A stretch of 37,279 bases of DNA from Eubacteriales bacterium. GTDB taxonomy: Bacteria > Bacillota > Clostridia > Lachnospirales > Lachnospiraceae. The notes beneath the pieces are model-generated. The model was given only the letters and a program-made list of their open reading frames with translations, searched no databases and had not been told where the DNA came from. The stretch lies in assembly GCA_030526715.1 (NCBI GenBank), contig JAUNCG010000007.1, positions 1-37,279 on the forward strand, written 5' to 3'. The position numbers were made by a program, and so were the translations under genes. This document shows, piece by piece, positions 1-8,726 of this stretch (positions are counted from its first letter, which is position 1; every line of letters begins with the position of its first letter).

Positions 1-12
1 GAGAAAGAGTGC

Positions 13-41
13 TTGACAAGCATACTATTATATGACAAAAT
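13..41 (+). promoter_or_regulatory. Probable nrdD promoter
   Basis: A perfect -35 TTGACA lies at 13-18. With a 17-nt spacer the -10 would be CAAAAT at 36-41, a 4/6 match. The proposed -10 lies inside the first NrdR-like box, so repressor binding would block RNA polymerase. The -10 assignment is an inference. Confidence 0.5.
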
Positions 42-80
42 ATAGTGGCTATATGTTGCGGAGAACACAATATATAGTTG
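35..80 (+). promoter_or_regulatory. Tandem NrdR-box-like operators upstream of nrdD
   Basis: The 16-mer at 65-80 (ACACAATATATAGTTG) matches 14 of 16 positions of the NrdR consensus ACACWATATATWGTGT. A weaker copy at 35-50 matches about 12 of 16. The two start 30 bp apart, close to the three-helical-turn spacing usual for paired NrdR boxes. NrdR represses ribonucleotide reductase genes when (d)ATP is high; no nrdR gene lies in the window. The downstream box is convincing, the upstream one plausible. Confidence 0.72.
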
Positions 81-176
81 TAAGTGAGTATAAATGGGGA
101 TTTTATAAGCTTGCGTTTATCGGAAGCTGAGAGCATATATCGAAGCATAAATACAGAACATTATGGGAGTGGTAAG

Positions 177-2462
177 ATGATACGAAGCGTAGTAAAGAGA
201 GACGGCAGGGTAGTACTCTATGATCAGAAAAAGATAGCGGAAGCGATCCTGCGTTCGCTGCTGGAGACGGGAGAGGGCAATGCGGAGGATGCGGCAAGAG
301 TCGCCAATGATGTGCAGCGCGAGCTGGAGGCCAAATGCAGCAACGGTGAGAATCCGAATATCGAGTTGATTCAGGATACGGTAGAGCAGCAGCTGATGAA
401 TCATGATTTTCTGGCGTCGGCCAAGGCCTATATTCTCTATCGTGCCAACAGAACCAGAGCGCGGGAGGCGAATACCTCCTTGATGAAGACCATCGATGAG
501 ATCACGAATATCGATGCGCGGATGTCGGATATGAAGCGTGACAATGCGAATATTGACGGTAACACAGCCATGGGTAGTATGCTGCAGATCGGAGCGGCAG
601 GCGCGAAAGCATATAATGAGATGTATCTGCTCCGCCCGGAGCATGCGAAAGCATATCGGGAGGGGGATATCCACATCCATGATTTTGATTTTTATTCACT
701 GACGACGACCTGCTGTCAGATCGATATTCTGAAGCTGTTTCATGATGGGTTTTCCACCGGACACGGATATTTGCGTGAGCCGCAGGGAATCGCCAGTTAT
801 GCGGCGCTGGCGGCGATCGCGATTCAGTCTAATCAGAATGATCAGCACGGAGGACAATCTATCCCGAATTTTGATTATGCTATGGCGGAAGGGGTCGGAA
901 AGTCCTATAAGAAGCATTATACGAAGAAGCTTACGGAGACGGTGGAGGATCTGCTGGATCTGGAGGATGCGTCCGAGGCAGTGAAAGCTGTGGTGCAGAC
1001 CGCCGAGAAGGCTTCCGGGGAGGAGCCGGGGCTTGGAAATACAGAGATGTTTGATCAGAAGGTGAGGGAAGCGCTCGTTCAGATGATGAAATTATCAGAC
1101 GAACAGGCGGAGCATCTGATCGCACGGGCGAGAAAGCGCGCATATAAGCAGACGGAGAGAGATACGTATCAGGCTATGGAGGGCTTTGTACACAATCTCA
1201 ATACCATGCATTCCAGAGCCGGGGCGCAGACACCGTTCTCTTCCATCAACTACGGTACGGATGTGACGCCGGAGGGGCGCATGGCGATCCGGAATATCCT
1301 TCTGGCACTGGATGCAGGGCTTGGTCATGGAGAGACCTGTATTTTCCCGATCCATATTTTTAAGGTAAAAGAGGGCGTGAATTATAATCCGGAGGATCCG
1401 AACTACGATCTGTTCCGTTTAAGCTGCAAGGTCAGCGCGAAGAGACTGTTTCCGAACTATGTATTTCTGGACGCGCCCTATAACCTGCAGTATTATGTGC
1501 CGGGACATCCGGAGACCGAGGTGGCGACGATGGGATGCCGTACCAGAGTCATGGGGAATGTCTATGATCCGACGAGAGAGATCTCTTATTCCAGAGGCAA
1601 TCTATCCTTCACCTCGATCAACCTGCCGAGACTGGCACTGGAGAGCAGAGGAGACGTAAAGGTATTCTACGAAAAGCTGCAGCATATGCTGGAGCTGGTG
1701 GCACAGCAGCTTCTGGATCGATTTGAGATACAGGCGGGCAAGCATGTCTATAACTATCCGTTCCTGATGGGACAGGGAGTATGGCTGGATTCAGATAAGC
1801 TCGGTCCGCAGGACAGCGTGAGGGAGGTGCTGAAGCACGGTACGCTCTCCATCGGGTTCATCGGACTGGCCGAGACACTGACTGCGCTGTACGGACATCA
1901 CCACGGAGAGTCTGAGGAGATGCAGGAAAAGGGTCTTGAGATCGTAAAATATATGAGAGCGTTCTGCGATAAAAAATCTCAGGAGCTGAAGATGAATTTC
2001 ACGTTGCTGGCGACTCCGGCAGAAGGACTGTCCGGTAGATTTATCCGTATGGATCAGAAGCGTTACGGTAAGGTGCCGGGAGTGACGAACCGGGAATACT
2101 ATACGAACAGCTTCCATATTCCTGTCTGGCATCAGATTTCCGCATATGACAAGATCCGTCTGGAGGCGCCGTATCATGCGCTGTGTAATGCGGGACATAT
2201 CAGTTATGTGGAGCTTGACGGAGATACGGCGAAGAATGTGGAGGCTTTTGAGACGGTGGTACGATGGATGCATGACTGCAATATCGGCTACGGAAGTATC
2301 AACCATCCCGTAGATCGCGATCCGGTCTGTGGCTATGTAGGTGTGATCGGAGATGTCTGCCCGCGCTGCGGACGCAGAGAGGGTGAGAGGATCGCTCCGG
2401 AGAGAGTCGCACAGCTTCGGAAGATATATCCGGAGATGCCGGCCTTTCAGGGAATAGAATGA
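177..2462 (+). CDS. nrdD: Anaerobic (class III) ribonucleoside-triphosphate reductase, large part lacking the glycyl-radical C-terminus
   Basis: Catalyses oxygen-independent reduction of ribonucleotides to deoxyribonucleotides. An N-terminal ATP-cone (about residues 1-95) is followed by the ten-stranded barrel, with family segments such as NTMHSRAGAQTPFSSINYG and a thiyl-type GCRTRVMGN. ATG 177 has GGGAG seven bases upstream; an in-frame GTG at 84 would put the NrdR box right against the start, so I reject it. The product is 761 aa. The zinc region near the end reads DPVCGY...CPRCG: three of the usual four cysteines remain, the first being Asp. After it comes an unrelated tail of about 30 residues and a stop, without the RIRRITGYL glycyl-radical motif. 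That motif is encoded by the next ORF, 17 bases downstream in another frame, so this is one half of a split enzyme. Confidence 0.93.
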   Translation: MIRSVVKRDGRVVLYDQKKIAEAILRSLLETGEGNAEDAARVANDVQRELEAKCSNGENPNIELIQDTVEQQLMNHDFLASAKAYILYRANRTRAREANTSLMKTIDEITNIDARMSDMKRDNANIDGNTAMGSMLQIGAAGAKAYNEMYLLRPEHAKAYREGDIHIHDFDFYSLTTTCCQIDILKLFHDGFSTGHGYLREPQGIASYAALAAIAIQSNQNDQHGGQSIPNFDYAMAEGVGKSYKKHYTKKLTETVEDLLDLEDASEAVKAVVQTAEKASGEEPGLGNTEMFDQKVREALVQMMKLSDEQAEHLIARARKRAYKQTERDTYQAMEGFVHNLNTMHSRAGAQTPFSSINYGTDVTPEGRMAIRNILLALDAGLGHGETCIFPIHIFKVKEGVNYNPEDPNYDLFRLSCKVSAKRLFPNYVFLDAPYNLQYYVPGHPETEVATMGCRTRVMGNVYDPTREISYSRGNLSFTSINLPRLALESRGDVKVFYEKLQHMLELVAQQLLDRFEIQAGKHVYNYPFLMGQGVWLDSDKLGPQDSVREVLKHGTLSIGFIGLAETLTALYGHHHGESEEMQEKGLEIVKYMRAFCDKKSQELKMNFTLLATPAEGLSGRFIRMDQKRYGKVPGVTNREYYTNSFHIPVWHQISAYDKIRLEAPYHALCNAGHISYVELDGDTAKNVEAFETVVRWMHDCNIGYGSINHPVDRDPVCGYVGVIGDVCPRCGRREGERIAPERVAQLRKIYPEMPAFQGIE

Positions 2463-2479
2463 TAAAGGAGGATGAGACT

Positions 2480-2638
2480 ATGATGACAAACAGGAACGCA
2501 AAGCTGGGCGAAGGGGTTGGATTTGAGCGTATCCGTCGTATTACCGGATATCTGGTAGGTACGATGGATAAATGGAACGATGCAAAACGCGCGGAGGAGC
2601 GTGATCGCGTAAAGCATTGTCAGGAGAGAAATGCTTAA
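2480..2638 (+). CDS. Stand-alone glycyl-radical domain of anaerobic ribonucleotide reductase (split NrdD, small subunit)
   Basis: A 52-aa ORF too short for usual gene callers. It contains RIRRITGYL at residues 17-25, then MDKWNDAKRAEERDRVKH, which is the extreme C-terminus of ordinary NrdD. Gly23 is the expected radical site, oxidised by NrdG. It has its own strong ribosome binding site (AAAGGAGG, 2464-2471) before ATG 2480; a second ATG follows at 2483. The reading frame differs from nrdD, and the stop overlaps the nrdG start (ATG 2631) by eight bases, suggesting translational coupling. Motif and context make the assignment strong. A decayed frameshifted full-length gene is the alternative, but the dedicated RBS and the diverged nrdD tail argue for a real split. 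Confidence 0.88.
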   Translation: MMTNRNAKLGEGVGFERIRRITGYLVGTMDKWNDAKRAEERDRVKHCQERNA

Positions 2639-3143
2639 GCTGGCGGGCATCGTCGGAGACAGTATCGTGGACGGACCGGGACTTCGGACGACGATTTTTG
2701 CACAGGGATGTCCGCATCACTGTGAGGGCTGTCACAATCCGGAGACATGGAATATGACGGGAGGGACAGAACTGGAGCCGGAAGCGGTAATGGAGATCGT
2801 AACTGCCAATCCGCTTTGTCGGGGAGTGACGTTCTCCGGAGGCGAACCCTTTGCGCAGGCAAAAGAGTTTGCGAGGCTTGGTAGACTACTGAAGGAAAAG
2901 GGGTACGAGGTGGCCTCTTACTCCGGCTATACCATAGAGGAGCTTCTCCATGGGACGAGGGATCAGCGTATGCTGCTGGAGACCATTGATGTACTGATCG
3001 ATGGACGCTTCGAACTCTCGCAGCGCAGTCTGGAGCTGAATTTCAGGGGAAGCACGAATCAGAGAGTTTTGAACGTGCCGGAGAGCCTGAAACAGGGACG
3101 GGCGGTAAATGTGACCGAGCCGAGATGGCTGGGGGAATATTAA
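2631..3143 (+). CDS. nrdG: Anaerobic ribonucleotide reductase-activating protein, radical SAM
   Basis: The 170-aa activase uses S-adenosylmethionine and a [4Fe-4S] cluster to abstract hydrogen from the glycine of NrdD. The cluster motif is CxxxCxxC, with Cys27, Cys31 and Cys34 in QGCPHHCEGCHN. A GGEP motif (SGGEPFAQ) follows, typical of radical SAM SAM-binding. Length is normal for NrdG (about 150-175 aa). The start overlaps the end of the small glycyl-radical ORF, and AGGAGAG within that ORF serves as ribosome binding site. In this genome its substrate should be the separate 52-aa peptide rather than the large NrdD chain. Confidence 0.95.
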   Translation: MLKLAGIVGDSIVDGPGLRTTIFAQGCPHHCEGCHNPETWNMTGGTELEPEAVMEIVTANPLCRGVTFSGGEPFAQAKEFARLGRLLKEKGYEVASYSGYTIEELLHGTRDQRMLLETIDVLIDGRFELSQRSLELNFRGSTNQRVLNVPESLKQGRAVNVTEPRWLGEY

Positions 3144-3198
3144 ACGGGGCGTCGTGATGCGAGCCTTATCAAAATTTTATATGGGAATGGACATAAGA

Positions 3199-4128
3199 AT
3201 GAAGAATAACAGACAGCTGGTTGGACATATATTAGCGATTTTTACAGCGCTTGTCTGGGGCACGACCTTCGTGTCCTCGAAGGTGCTTCTGAGGGAGTTT
3301 ACTCCGGTGGAGCTACTGTTTGATCGATTTTTACTGGGATATTTGGCGCTGTGGCTTATGAAGCCGGGGATCCTGAGAGTGAAGGAAAAGAGACATGAGC
3401 TGATGTTTGCGGGAGCAGGGCTGACCGGCGTCTGCCTGTACTACCTCTTTGAGAATCTGGCGCTGACCTATACGCAGGCGGCAAATGTGAGCGTCATTGT
3501 ATCCACGGCGCCGCTGTTTGTCAGTATCATGGCGCACTTCTTCCTGAAGGAGGAGCCTCTGCAGAAGTCGTTTTTCTATGGCTTCGCCTGCGCGATTCTG
3601 GGAATTGTCCTGCTGAGCTTTGGCGGAGGAGAGATGGTCAGTGTAAATCTGACCGGAGATATGATGTGCGTGCTCGGAGCCATTCTGTGGGGTGCCTACT
3701 CGATATTTATCAAGAAAGCCAACGGATTCGGGTATTCGGTCATTCAGACCACCAGAAGAGTCTTCTTTTACGGCATTCTATTCATGATACCTATCGTGGC
3801 AGTGTCCGGCTATCGTATGGACGTCGGCAGATTCATGACAGGGATTAATGTGGCTAATCTGCTGTTTCTGGGAATCATCGCCTGTGCGGTGTGCTTTGTG
3901 AGCTGGAACAAGGCAGTGGACATTCTGGGAGCGGTGAAGACCAGCGCCTACATTTATGCGATTCCGGTGATCACACTGATCGCTTCCGTCATGATACTGC
4001 ATGAGAAGATCACGTTGATGATGGGGATCGGTACGGCTCTGACGGTAGTGGGTCTCATTGTGTCGGAGCGTGGAAGCGAACCTCACGAATCGGAAGCTGT
4101 GAGCACACAGCAAGTACATGGTCTCTAG
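3199..4128 (+). CDS. DMT-superfamily (EamA) permease
   Basis: An integral membrane protein with about ten predicted transmembrane helices in two EamA repeats, beginning HILAIFTALVWGTTFVSSK and, in the second half, MMCVLGAILWGAYSIFIKK. Family members export or import amino acids, purines or other metabolites; substrate cannot be read from sequence. I prefer ATG 3199 (MKNNRQ), which places the first helix as usual. In-frame GTG 3154, ATG 3157, 3181 and 3187 are possible, and none has a strong ribosome binding site. The 3' end overlaps the convergent phosphopantetheinyl transferase by 74 bases. Confidence 0.85.
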   Translation: MKNNRQLVGHILAIFTALVWGTTFVSSKVLLREFTPVELLFDRFLLGYLALWLMKPGILRVKEKRHELMFAGAGLTGVCLYYLFENLALTYTQAANVSVIVSTAPLFVSIMAHFFLKEEPLQKSFFYGFACAILGIVLLSFGGGEMVSVNLTGDMMCVLGAILWGAYSIFIKKANGFGYSVIQTTRRVFFYGILFMIPIVAVSGYRMDVGRFMTGINVANLLFLGIIACAVCFVSWNKAVDILGAVKTSAYIYAIPVITLIASVMILHEKITLMMGIGTALTVVGLIVSERGSEPHESEAVSTQQVHGL

Positions 4129-4681
4129 AAAAGAGCTTCTGCTGAAAATAAAAATCTGACTCGGAACAGCGGATATCGGAGTAATCCGGAAAGTCCGGGA
4201 ATTGAAATGTAATCGAAGAAAGCTTGCGCGAGATACCGATACCGGTACACTTGAGCAGGCTTTCTTTTAATGTCCAGAAACGGCAGAATAACTCGTGCTG
4301 CAGCACAGGAGTCTGTGAACATGCTTCATACAGCTGCTGTTCCGCAGGACTGAGACAGTGACGGATCAGAGAAGCTCTTGGGGAGATTTTTTTTTGTACA
4401 TCAAGTCCCAGAGGTGCGTTCCCGAAGGCGCACATGACCAGCCCGTGGCTGTGGGAGATATTGAAATGTATATGCGGATACTCTGTAAGATGAGGCTTGC
4501 CATGGGCTCCGATCTGAAGCTGTGTGTTTACGGAATCCGGCGTCAGATCTAAACGATACAGGGTGCGCAGTCCCCGGCAAAGTAAGGTAAGCCCCAGAGC
4601 ATGCTCTGCGGCGTGGGGGATAGGTTCCGTATAGTCTGTTATCGTGTCGTAAAATATGTTAATGATCTGTTTCTGTTTCAT
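4055..4681 (-). CDS. Sfp-type 4'-phosphopantetheinyl transferase
   Basis: Transfers the phosphopantetheine arm of CoA to a serine of a carrier protein. The 208-aa length fits the Sfp/EntD class (about 200-230 aa). Motifs in order: GKPHL near residue 61, FNISHSHGLV near 73, LGLDVQ near 91-96, and FWTLKES around 135-141 with catalytic-type Lys139 and Glu140. The Mg-binding Asp is Asp94, but the partner acidic residue two positions on is Gln96 instead of Glu. No polyketide, peptide synthetase or carrier-protein gene lies nearby, so its target is unknown. Its 3' end runs 74 bases into the convergent permease gene. Confidence 0.85.
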   Translation of the reverse strand: MKQKQIINIFYDTITDYTEPIPHAAEHALGLTLLCRGLRTLYRLDLTPDSVNTQLQIGAHGKPHLTEYPHIHFNISHSHGLVMCAFGNAPLGLDVQKKISPRASLIRHCLSPAEQQLYEACSQTPVLQHELFCRFWTLKESLLKCTGIGISRKLSSITFQFPDFPDYSDIRCSESDFYFQQKLFSRDHVLAVCSQLPIREVRFHAPTQ

Positions 4682-4774
4682 TTCGTGTACCTGTCCTGAT
4701 TTGATTTCAGTTTACCTGAGGTGTGTTGGAAAGTAAAGAAAAATGATAAATTATACCTTTTTGTATTAGGATGC

Positions 4775-4835
4775 TTGACATATACCCTATAGGGGTATAA
4801 TATAAAGATATGCCACATACCCTAAAGGGGTATAC
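4775..4835 (+). promoter_or_regulatory. csoR-copA promoter with two CsoR operators
   Basis: The -35 is TTGACA (4775-4780) and the -10 TATAAT (4796-4801, 15-nt spacer) or TAATAT (4798-4803, 17-nt). Operator 1, TATACCCTATAGGGGTATA (4781-4799), fills the spacer, and its arms TATACCC/GGGTATA are perfect inverted repeats. Operator 2 (4816-4835) has ATACCC and GGGTAT arms around a TAAAG centre and lies just downstream of the start point. Both resemble known CsoR sites. Repression would be relieved by Cu(I). Confidence 0.85.
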
Positions 4836-4920
4836 GAGAGGTGTGAGTGATTCTGCTGGTGATATACCGCAAAGGAGGCAGTGGATCGCAGTTTGGAATG
4901 GAACGGAGGAAGAGGAGATT

Positions 4921-5274
4921 ATGAGTATGAGTGAAGATATGCAGGACATGCTAGATATGGAGAACAGGGATGAGGAGTGTCCGGTCTGCTGTTCGGGAAA
5001 GCACAAGGAACGTACTGTACAGGAGCAAAAGGCAATGCTGACACGTCTCAAGCGGATCGAAGGGCAGGTGAGAGGGCTGGAGCGTATGGTGGAGGATAAT
5101 GCGTACTGTCCGGATATCCTGATACAGATCTCGGCGGTGACCAGCGCGCTGAACAGCTTCGGCAAGGTATTGCTCTCCAGCCATATTCACAACTGTGTGG
5201 CGGAGGATATCCGTGCGGGAAAGGATGAGGTGATCGATGAGCTGTGCGGAGTGTTGCAGAAGATGATGAAGTAA
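4921..5274 (+). CDS. csoR: Copper-sensing transcriptional repressor, CsoR family
   Basis: A small all-helical DUF156 repressor. The metal ligands fit the Cu(I) sensor signature exactly: the Cys of AYCPDIL, then His at +25 and Cys at +29 (SSHIHNC), the spacing of C36/H61/C65 in Mycobacterium CsoR. The segment [17 protein letters not shown] is the conserved helix-1 family motif. An extra cysteine cluster (CPVCC) sits in the N-terminal tail. ATG 4921 or 4927 is the likely start, following GAGGAG; an upstream in-frame ATG at 4810 falls between the operators and would overlap the promoter, so I reject it. It precedes copA by about 95 bases and probably represses its own operon. Confidence 0.92.
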   Translation: MSMSEDMQDMLDMENRDEECPVCCSGKHKERTVQEQKAMLTRLKRIEGQVRGLERMVEDNAYCPDILIQISAVTSALNSFGKVLLSSHIHNCVAEDIRAGKDEVIDELCGVLQKMMK

Positions 5275-5368
5275 GATTACCTTGAACAGTAGTGAAATAA
5301 ATGAAGTCTGCGGCTATGGCAGCATTCAAAGCTCAGATTGCCGGATGAAAATAGAAAGGAAGAGGTAT

Positions 5369-7978
5369 ATGGATCAGTATATTGTAACAGGCATGACCTG
5401 TGCGGCCTGCCAGTCTCATGTGGAGAAAGCGGTGGCTAAGGTGGAAGGTGTAGAGTCGGTATCCGTCTCTTTGTTGACAAATTCTATGTCGGTCACCGGA
5501 AATGCGACGAAGGAAGCTGTGATCCACGCAGTGGAGGCAGCGGGATACGGTGCGCAGCCAAAGGGAGCTGAAAAGAAAAAAGTGAGTGCCGGTGAGAGGC
5601 TGGCAGCAGAGGAGGATGCTTTGAAGGATCGGGAGACGCCGAAGCTGCTGAAGCGTCTTGGGGCATCGGTAGTGGTACTGTTTCTTCTGATGTATATCAC
5701 CATGGGACATAATATGTGGGGATGGCCGGTGCCGTCCGCGCTGGAACATAATCATATGGGACTGGCCGTCACGCAGCTGATCCTGTCAGTGATCGTAATG
5801 TTTATCAATCGTGCATTTTTCATATCCGGTTTCCGTTCTACGATTCACGGAGCCCCGAATATGGATACGCTGGTGGCACTGGGTTCCGGAGTATCCTTTG
5901 GATGGTCCTTGTATATTCTATATAAGATGACATGGCTTTTGACAACGGGTACATCCAATGCGGATCTGATGCCGATCTACCATAATCAGCTTTACTTTGA
6001 GTCCGCAGCCATGATTCCGGCGCTGATCACGGTGGGTAAGACGCTGGAGGCTCTTTCGAAGGGAAGAACGACGGATGCTCTGAAAAATCTGATGAAGATG
6101 GCGCCGAAGACTGCGGTGGTCATACGGGATCAAGTGGAAGTGACGGTGGATATAGACGAGGTTGCCATGGGCGATGTGTTTGTGGTGCGTCCGGGTGAGA
6201 GCATTCCGGTAGACGGTGTGATCATCGAAGGCAGCAGCGCGGTGGACGAGTCTGCATTGACCGGCGAATCGATTCCGGTGGATAAGGGAGTAGAGGATAC
6301 GGTAAGCGCAGCCACCATGAATCAGTCGGGCTTTATCAAGGCAAGAGCGGTCAGAGTGGGCGAGGATACGACGTTTTCACAGATCATCCAGATGGTATCC
6401 GATGCAGCGGCGACGAAGGCGCCTATCGCACGAATCGCGGATAAGGTATCCGGGATCTTTGTTCCGGCAGTGATCGTGATCGCAGCTATCGTGGCCGGAA
6501 TCTGGCTGATGGGCGGAAGCAGTCTGGCCTTTGCGCTGGAGCGTGCGATCAGTGTATTGGTGATCTCCTGCCCGTGTGCGCTGGGATTGGCGACTCCGGT
6601 AGCCATCATGGTGGGTAACGGTATGGGAGCGAAGAACGGCATTCTGTTCAAGACCAGTGAGACACTGGAGAACGCAGGAAAGGTGCAGATCGTTGCTCTG
6701 GATAAGACGGGTACGATCACTGCAGGCAAGCCGGAGGTGACAGATATCATCGCGGAGCAGGGGATTCGAGAAGAGGATCTGATGAGATATGCGTATTCAC
6801 TGGAAAAAATGAGCGAGCATCCGCTGGCCGGTGCAGTAGTAGCCTATGGGGATGCAAAGAACATGGAAGCATGGAAGGTAAGTCAGTTTGCGGCAATGTC
6901 CGGTAACGGTCTGAAGGGGATGATCGAGGGAAGCCGGATCGTGGGCGGCTCTTACTCCTTTATTTCCGGAAGAAGCAAGGTATCAGAGAAGCTTGCTGAA
7001 GCGGCAGAAGCGCTTTCAGAGCAGGGGAAGACGCCGTTGTTTTTTGAAAAAGACGGTCAGGTTCTGGGAATGATCGCGGTGGCGGATGTCATCAAGGAAG
7101 ACTCTGCGCAGGCGATCCGTGAGCTGAAGCATATGGGTATCGAGGTCGTGATGCTGACGGGAGATAACGAGAGGACGGCGAGAGCCATCGGCCGTGAGGC
7201 AGGGGTAGATCGTGTGATTGCCGGAGTTCTTCCGGACGGCAAGGAAGCTGTCATACGCCGGCTCCAGACCAGAGGAAATGTGGCGATGGTAGGCGACGGC
7301 ATCAATGATGCCCCGGCGCTGACCAGAGCGAACACAGGAATTGCCATCGGCGCAGGAACAGATGTGGCGATCGATTCCGCGGATGTGGTACTGATGAATT
7401 CCAGACTGTCGGATGTATCGGCAGCGATTCGCCTGAGTCGCGCAACACTGCGCAACATTCATGAGAATCTGTTCTGGGCCTTTGCATATAATGTGATCCT
7501 CATCCCCATGGCGGCCGGCATCTATGCAGGCATCCAGATGAACCCGATGTGGGGAGCGGCAGCCATGTCCCTGTCTAGCTTTACCGTATGTATGAATGCA
7601 TTGCGTTTGAACCTGTTTCAGCTTCATCGTGCGGACAAGGATCGACCGCTTCGCAAAAGAGCGTTGCCAGAGACTGAGAAAAACGCACAGACAGGGATCA
7701 CGCAGATAGAGAGCGGAGAGATAGAGGCACAGACAGAGACTATACAGGAAGATGCAGGTGCGGCGAAAATGCAAAAGACGGTAAACATTGAGGGCATGAT
7801 GTGTGTACACTGTGAGAATCGTGTAAAGAAGGCGCTGGAAGCCTTGGAGGGAGTGGAGCATGCGACGGCATCCCATGAAGCCGGTACGGCAGTGCTGGAG
7901 GTGAATGAGAAATTTGATGCAGACGCAGTAAAAGAAGCGGTTGAAGCAAATGATTATACCTTTGTAAGTATCAAATAA
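5369..7978 (+). CDS. copA: Cu(I)-exporting P1B-type ATPase with N- and C-terminal heavy-metal domains
   Basis: Pumps Cu(I) out of the cytoplasm. Start ATG 5369 follows AAGGAAGAGG, giving 869 aa; an upstream in-frame TTG at 5282 lacks such a site. Domains in order: HMA with GMTCAAC (Cys11, Cys14), membrane helices, actuator with TGES, the CPC ion-binding helix ([11 protein letters not shown], Cys401/Cys403), phosphorylation loop DKTGT (Asp445), SEHPL, and the GDGxNDAPAL hinge. Unusually, after the last helices an acidic, threonine-rich linker leads to a second HMA domain (GMMCVHC, Cys812/Cys815) at the extreme C-terminus. It resembles a fused CopZ chaperone, and no free copZ follows. The 1B-1 signature and CsoR partner support copper (or silver) specificity. 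Confidence 0.95.
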   Translation: MDQYIVTGMTCAACQSHVEKAVAKVEGVESVSVSLLTNSMSVTGNATKEAVIHAVEAAGYGAQPKGAEKKKVSAGERLAAEEDALKDRETPKLLKRLGASVVVLFLLMYITMGHNMWGWPVPSALEHNHMGLAVTQLILSVIVMFINRAFFISGFRSTIHGAPNMDTLVALGSGVSFGWSLYILYKMTWLLTTGTSNADLMPIYHNQLYFESAAMIPALITVGKTLEALSKGRTTDALKNLMKMAPKTAVVIRDQVEVTVDIDEVAMGDVFVVRPGESIPVDGVIIEGSSAVDESALTGESIPVDKGVEDTVSAATMNQSGFIKARAVRVGEDTTFSQIIQMVSDAAATKAPIARIADKVSGIFVPAVIVIAAIVAGIWLMGGSSLAFALERAISVLVISCPCALGLATPVAIMVGNGMGAKNGILFKTSETLENAGKVQIVALDKTGTITAGKPEVTDIIAEQGIREEDLMRYAYSLEKMSEHPLAGAVVAYGDAKNMEAWKVSQFAAMSGNGLKGMIEGSRIVGGSYSFISGRSKVSEKLAEAAEALSEQGKTPLFFEKDGQVLGMIAVADVIKEDSAQAIRELKHMGIEVVMLTGDNERTARAIGREAGVDRVIAGVLPDGKEAVIRRLQTRGNVAMVGDGINDAPALTRANTGIAIGAGTDVAIDSADVVLMNSRLSDVSAAIRLSRATLRNIHENLFWAFAYNVILIPMAAGIYAGIQMNPMWGAAAMSLSSFTVCMNALRLNLFQLHRADKDRPLRKRALPETEKNAQTGITQIESGEIEAQTETIQEDAGAAKMQKTVNIEGMMCVHCENRVKKALEALEGVEHATASHEAGTAVLEVNEKFDADAVKEAVEANDYTFVSIK

Positions 7979-7984
7979 AAGTAT

Positions 7985-8022
7985 GCAGGGTATCTGTCAG
8001 GAATGGCAGATACCCTGTCTTG
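7985..8022. terminator. Hairpin between copA and kdpE-like gene
   Basis: A perfect 11-bp stem, CAGGGTATCTG (7986-7996) with CAGATACCCTG (8007-8017), separates two convergent genes. On the minus strand it is followed by a T-rich run (ACTTTTATTT), so it should terminate the potassium operon well. The plus-strand T tract is weak. Confidence 0.75.
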
Positions 8023-8024
8023 CG

Positions 8025-8726
8025 TTAACTGACCTTCAGCATTTTATAGCCTACCCCGATATGTGTCTGAATGTATGCGGGAGCATCCGGGTCGGATTCC
8101 AGCTTTTTGCGCAGGGTGGCCATATAGACACGCAGAGATGCGATATCACTCTCCCAGCTGCTTCCCCAGATATTCTGCGTAATATAGTTGTGGGTAAGCA
8201 CCTTGCCGATATTGCGGGAGAGGAGACAGAGCAGCTTGTATTCAATCGGGGTCAGATGAAGCTCCTGATTCCGCAAAAAGACACTGCCTGCCGCATAATC
8301 TATGCATAAGTCGCCGTTGACGAAGCGGGGCTGATTTTCTGCGTCCTCCTGATGCAGAAGCTTCAGCCGCCGCTGGGTGGTACGTATTCTGGCCAGAAGC
8401 TCATCCACGGAAAATGGCTTGGTGAGATAATCATCGGCTCCCGCGTCCAGAGCGTCGATTTTATCAGAATCCTCACTGCGTGCGCTGATAATAATGATCG
8501 GCATATTGGACCAAGTGCGGATACGCCGGATGACCTCCATACCGTCGATATCCGGAAGCCCGAGGTCCAGAAGGACAATATCCGGATTATGGGAGGCAGC
8601 CGCCAGAATAGCGGCTTCCCCTGTACCGGCGGTCAGAAACAGATATCCGTGAGCCTTCAGGGTCGTAGTCATGAGATTGCGAATGGAGGGATCATCCTCC
8701 ACAATTAAAATTGAAGTCTTATCCAT
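8025..8726 (-). CDS. kdpE: KdpE-like response regulator, OmpR family
   Basis: Receiver domain (about residues 1-120) with the acidic pair in VEDD, phospho-acceptor Asp in IVLLDLGLPDIDG, and Lys in LTKPFS. A winged-helix DNA-binding domain follows (LTPIEYKLLCLLSRNIGKVLTH, then YITQNIWG). Length is 233 aa, typical of KdpE. ATG 8726 has GGAGGT nine bases upstream; the longer in-frame start at 8783 lies inside the kinase gene and is rejected. Overlaps the kinase gene by eight bases, so the two are co-translated. There is no kdpFABC in the window, and the adjacent ktrBA genes are the obvious regulatory target. Confidence 0.9.
   Translation of the reverse strand: MDKTSILIVEDDPSIRNLMTTTLKAHGYLFLTAGTGEAAILAAASHNPDIVLLDLGLPDIDGMEVIRRIRTWSNMPIIIISARSEDSDKIDALDAGADDYLTKPFSVDELLARIRTTQRRLKLLHQEDAENQPRFVNGDLCIDYAAGSVFLRNQELHLTPIEYKLLCLLSRNIGKVLTHNYITQNIWGSSWESDIASLRVYMATLRKKLESDPDAPAYIQTHIGVGYKMLKVS

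Noticed and set aside
84..176. Upstream extension of nrdD from GTG 84
   Set aside because: It begins four bases after the NrdR box with no ribosome binding site, whereas ATG 177 has GGGAG and starts the ATP-cone correctly.
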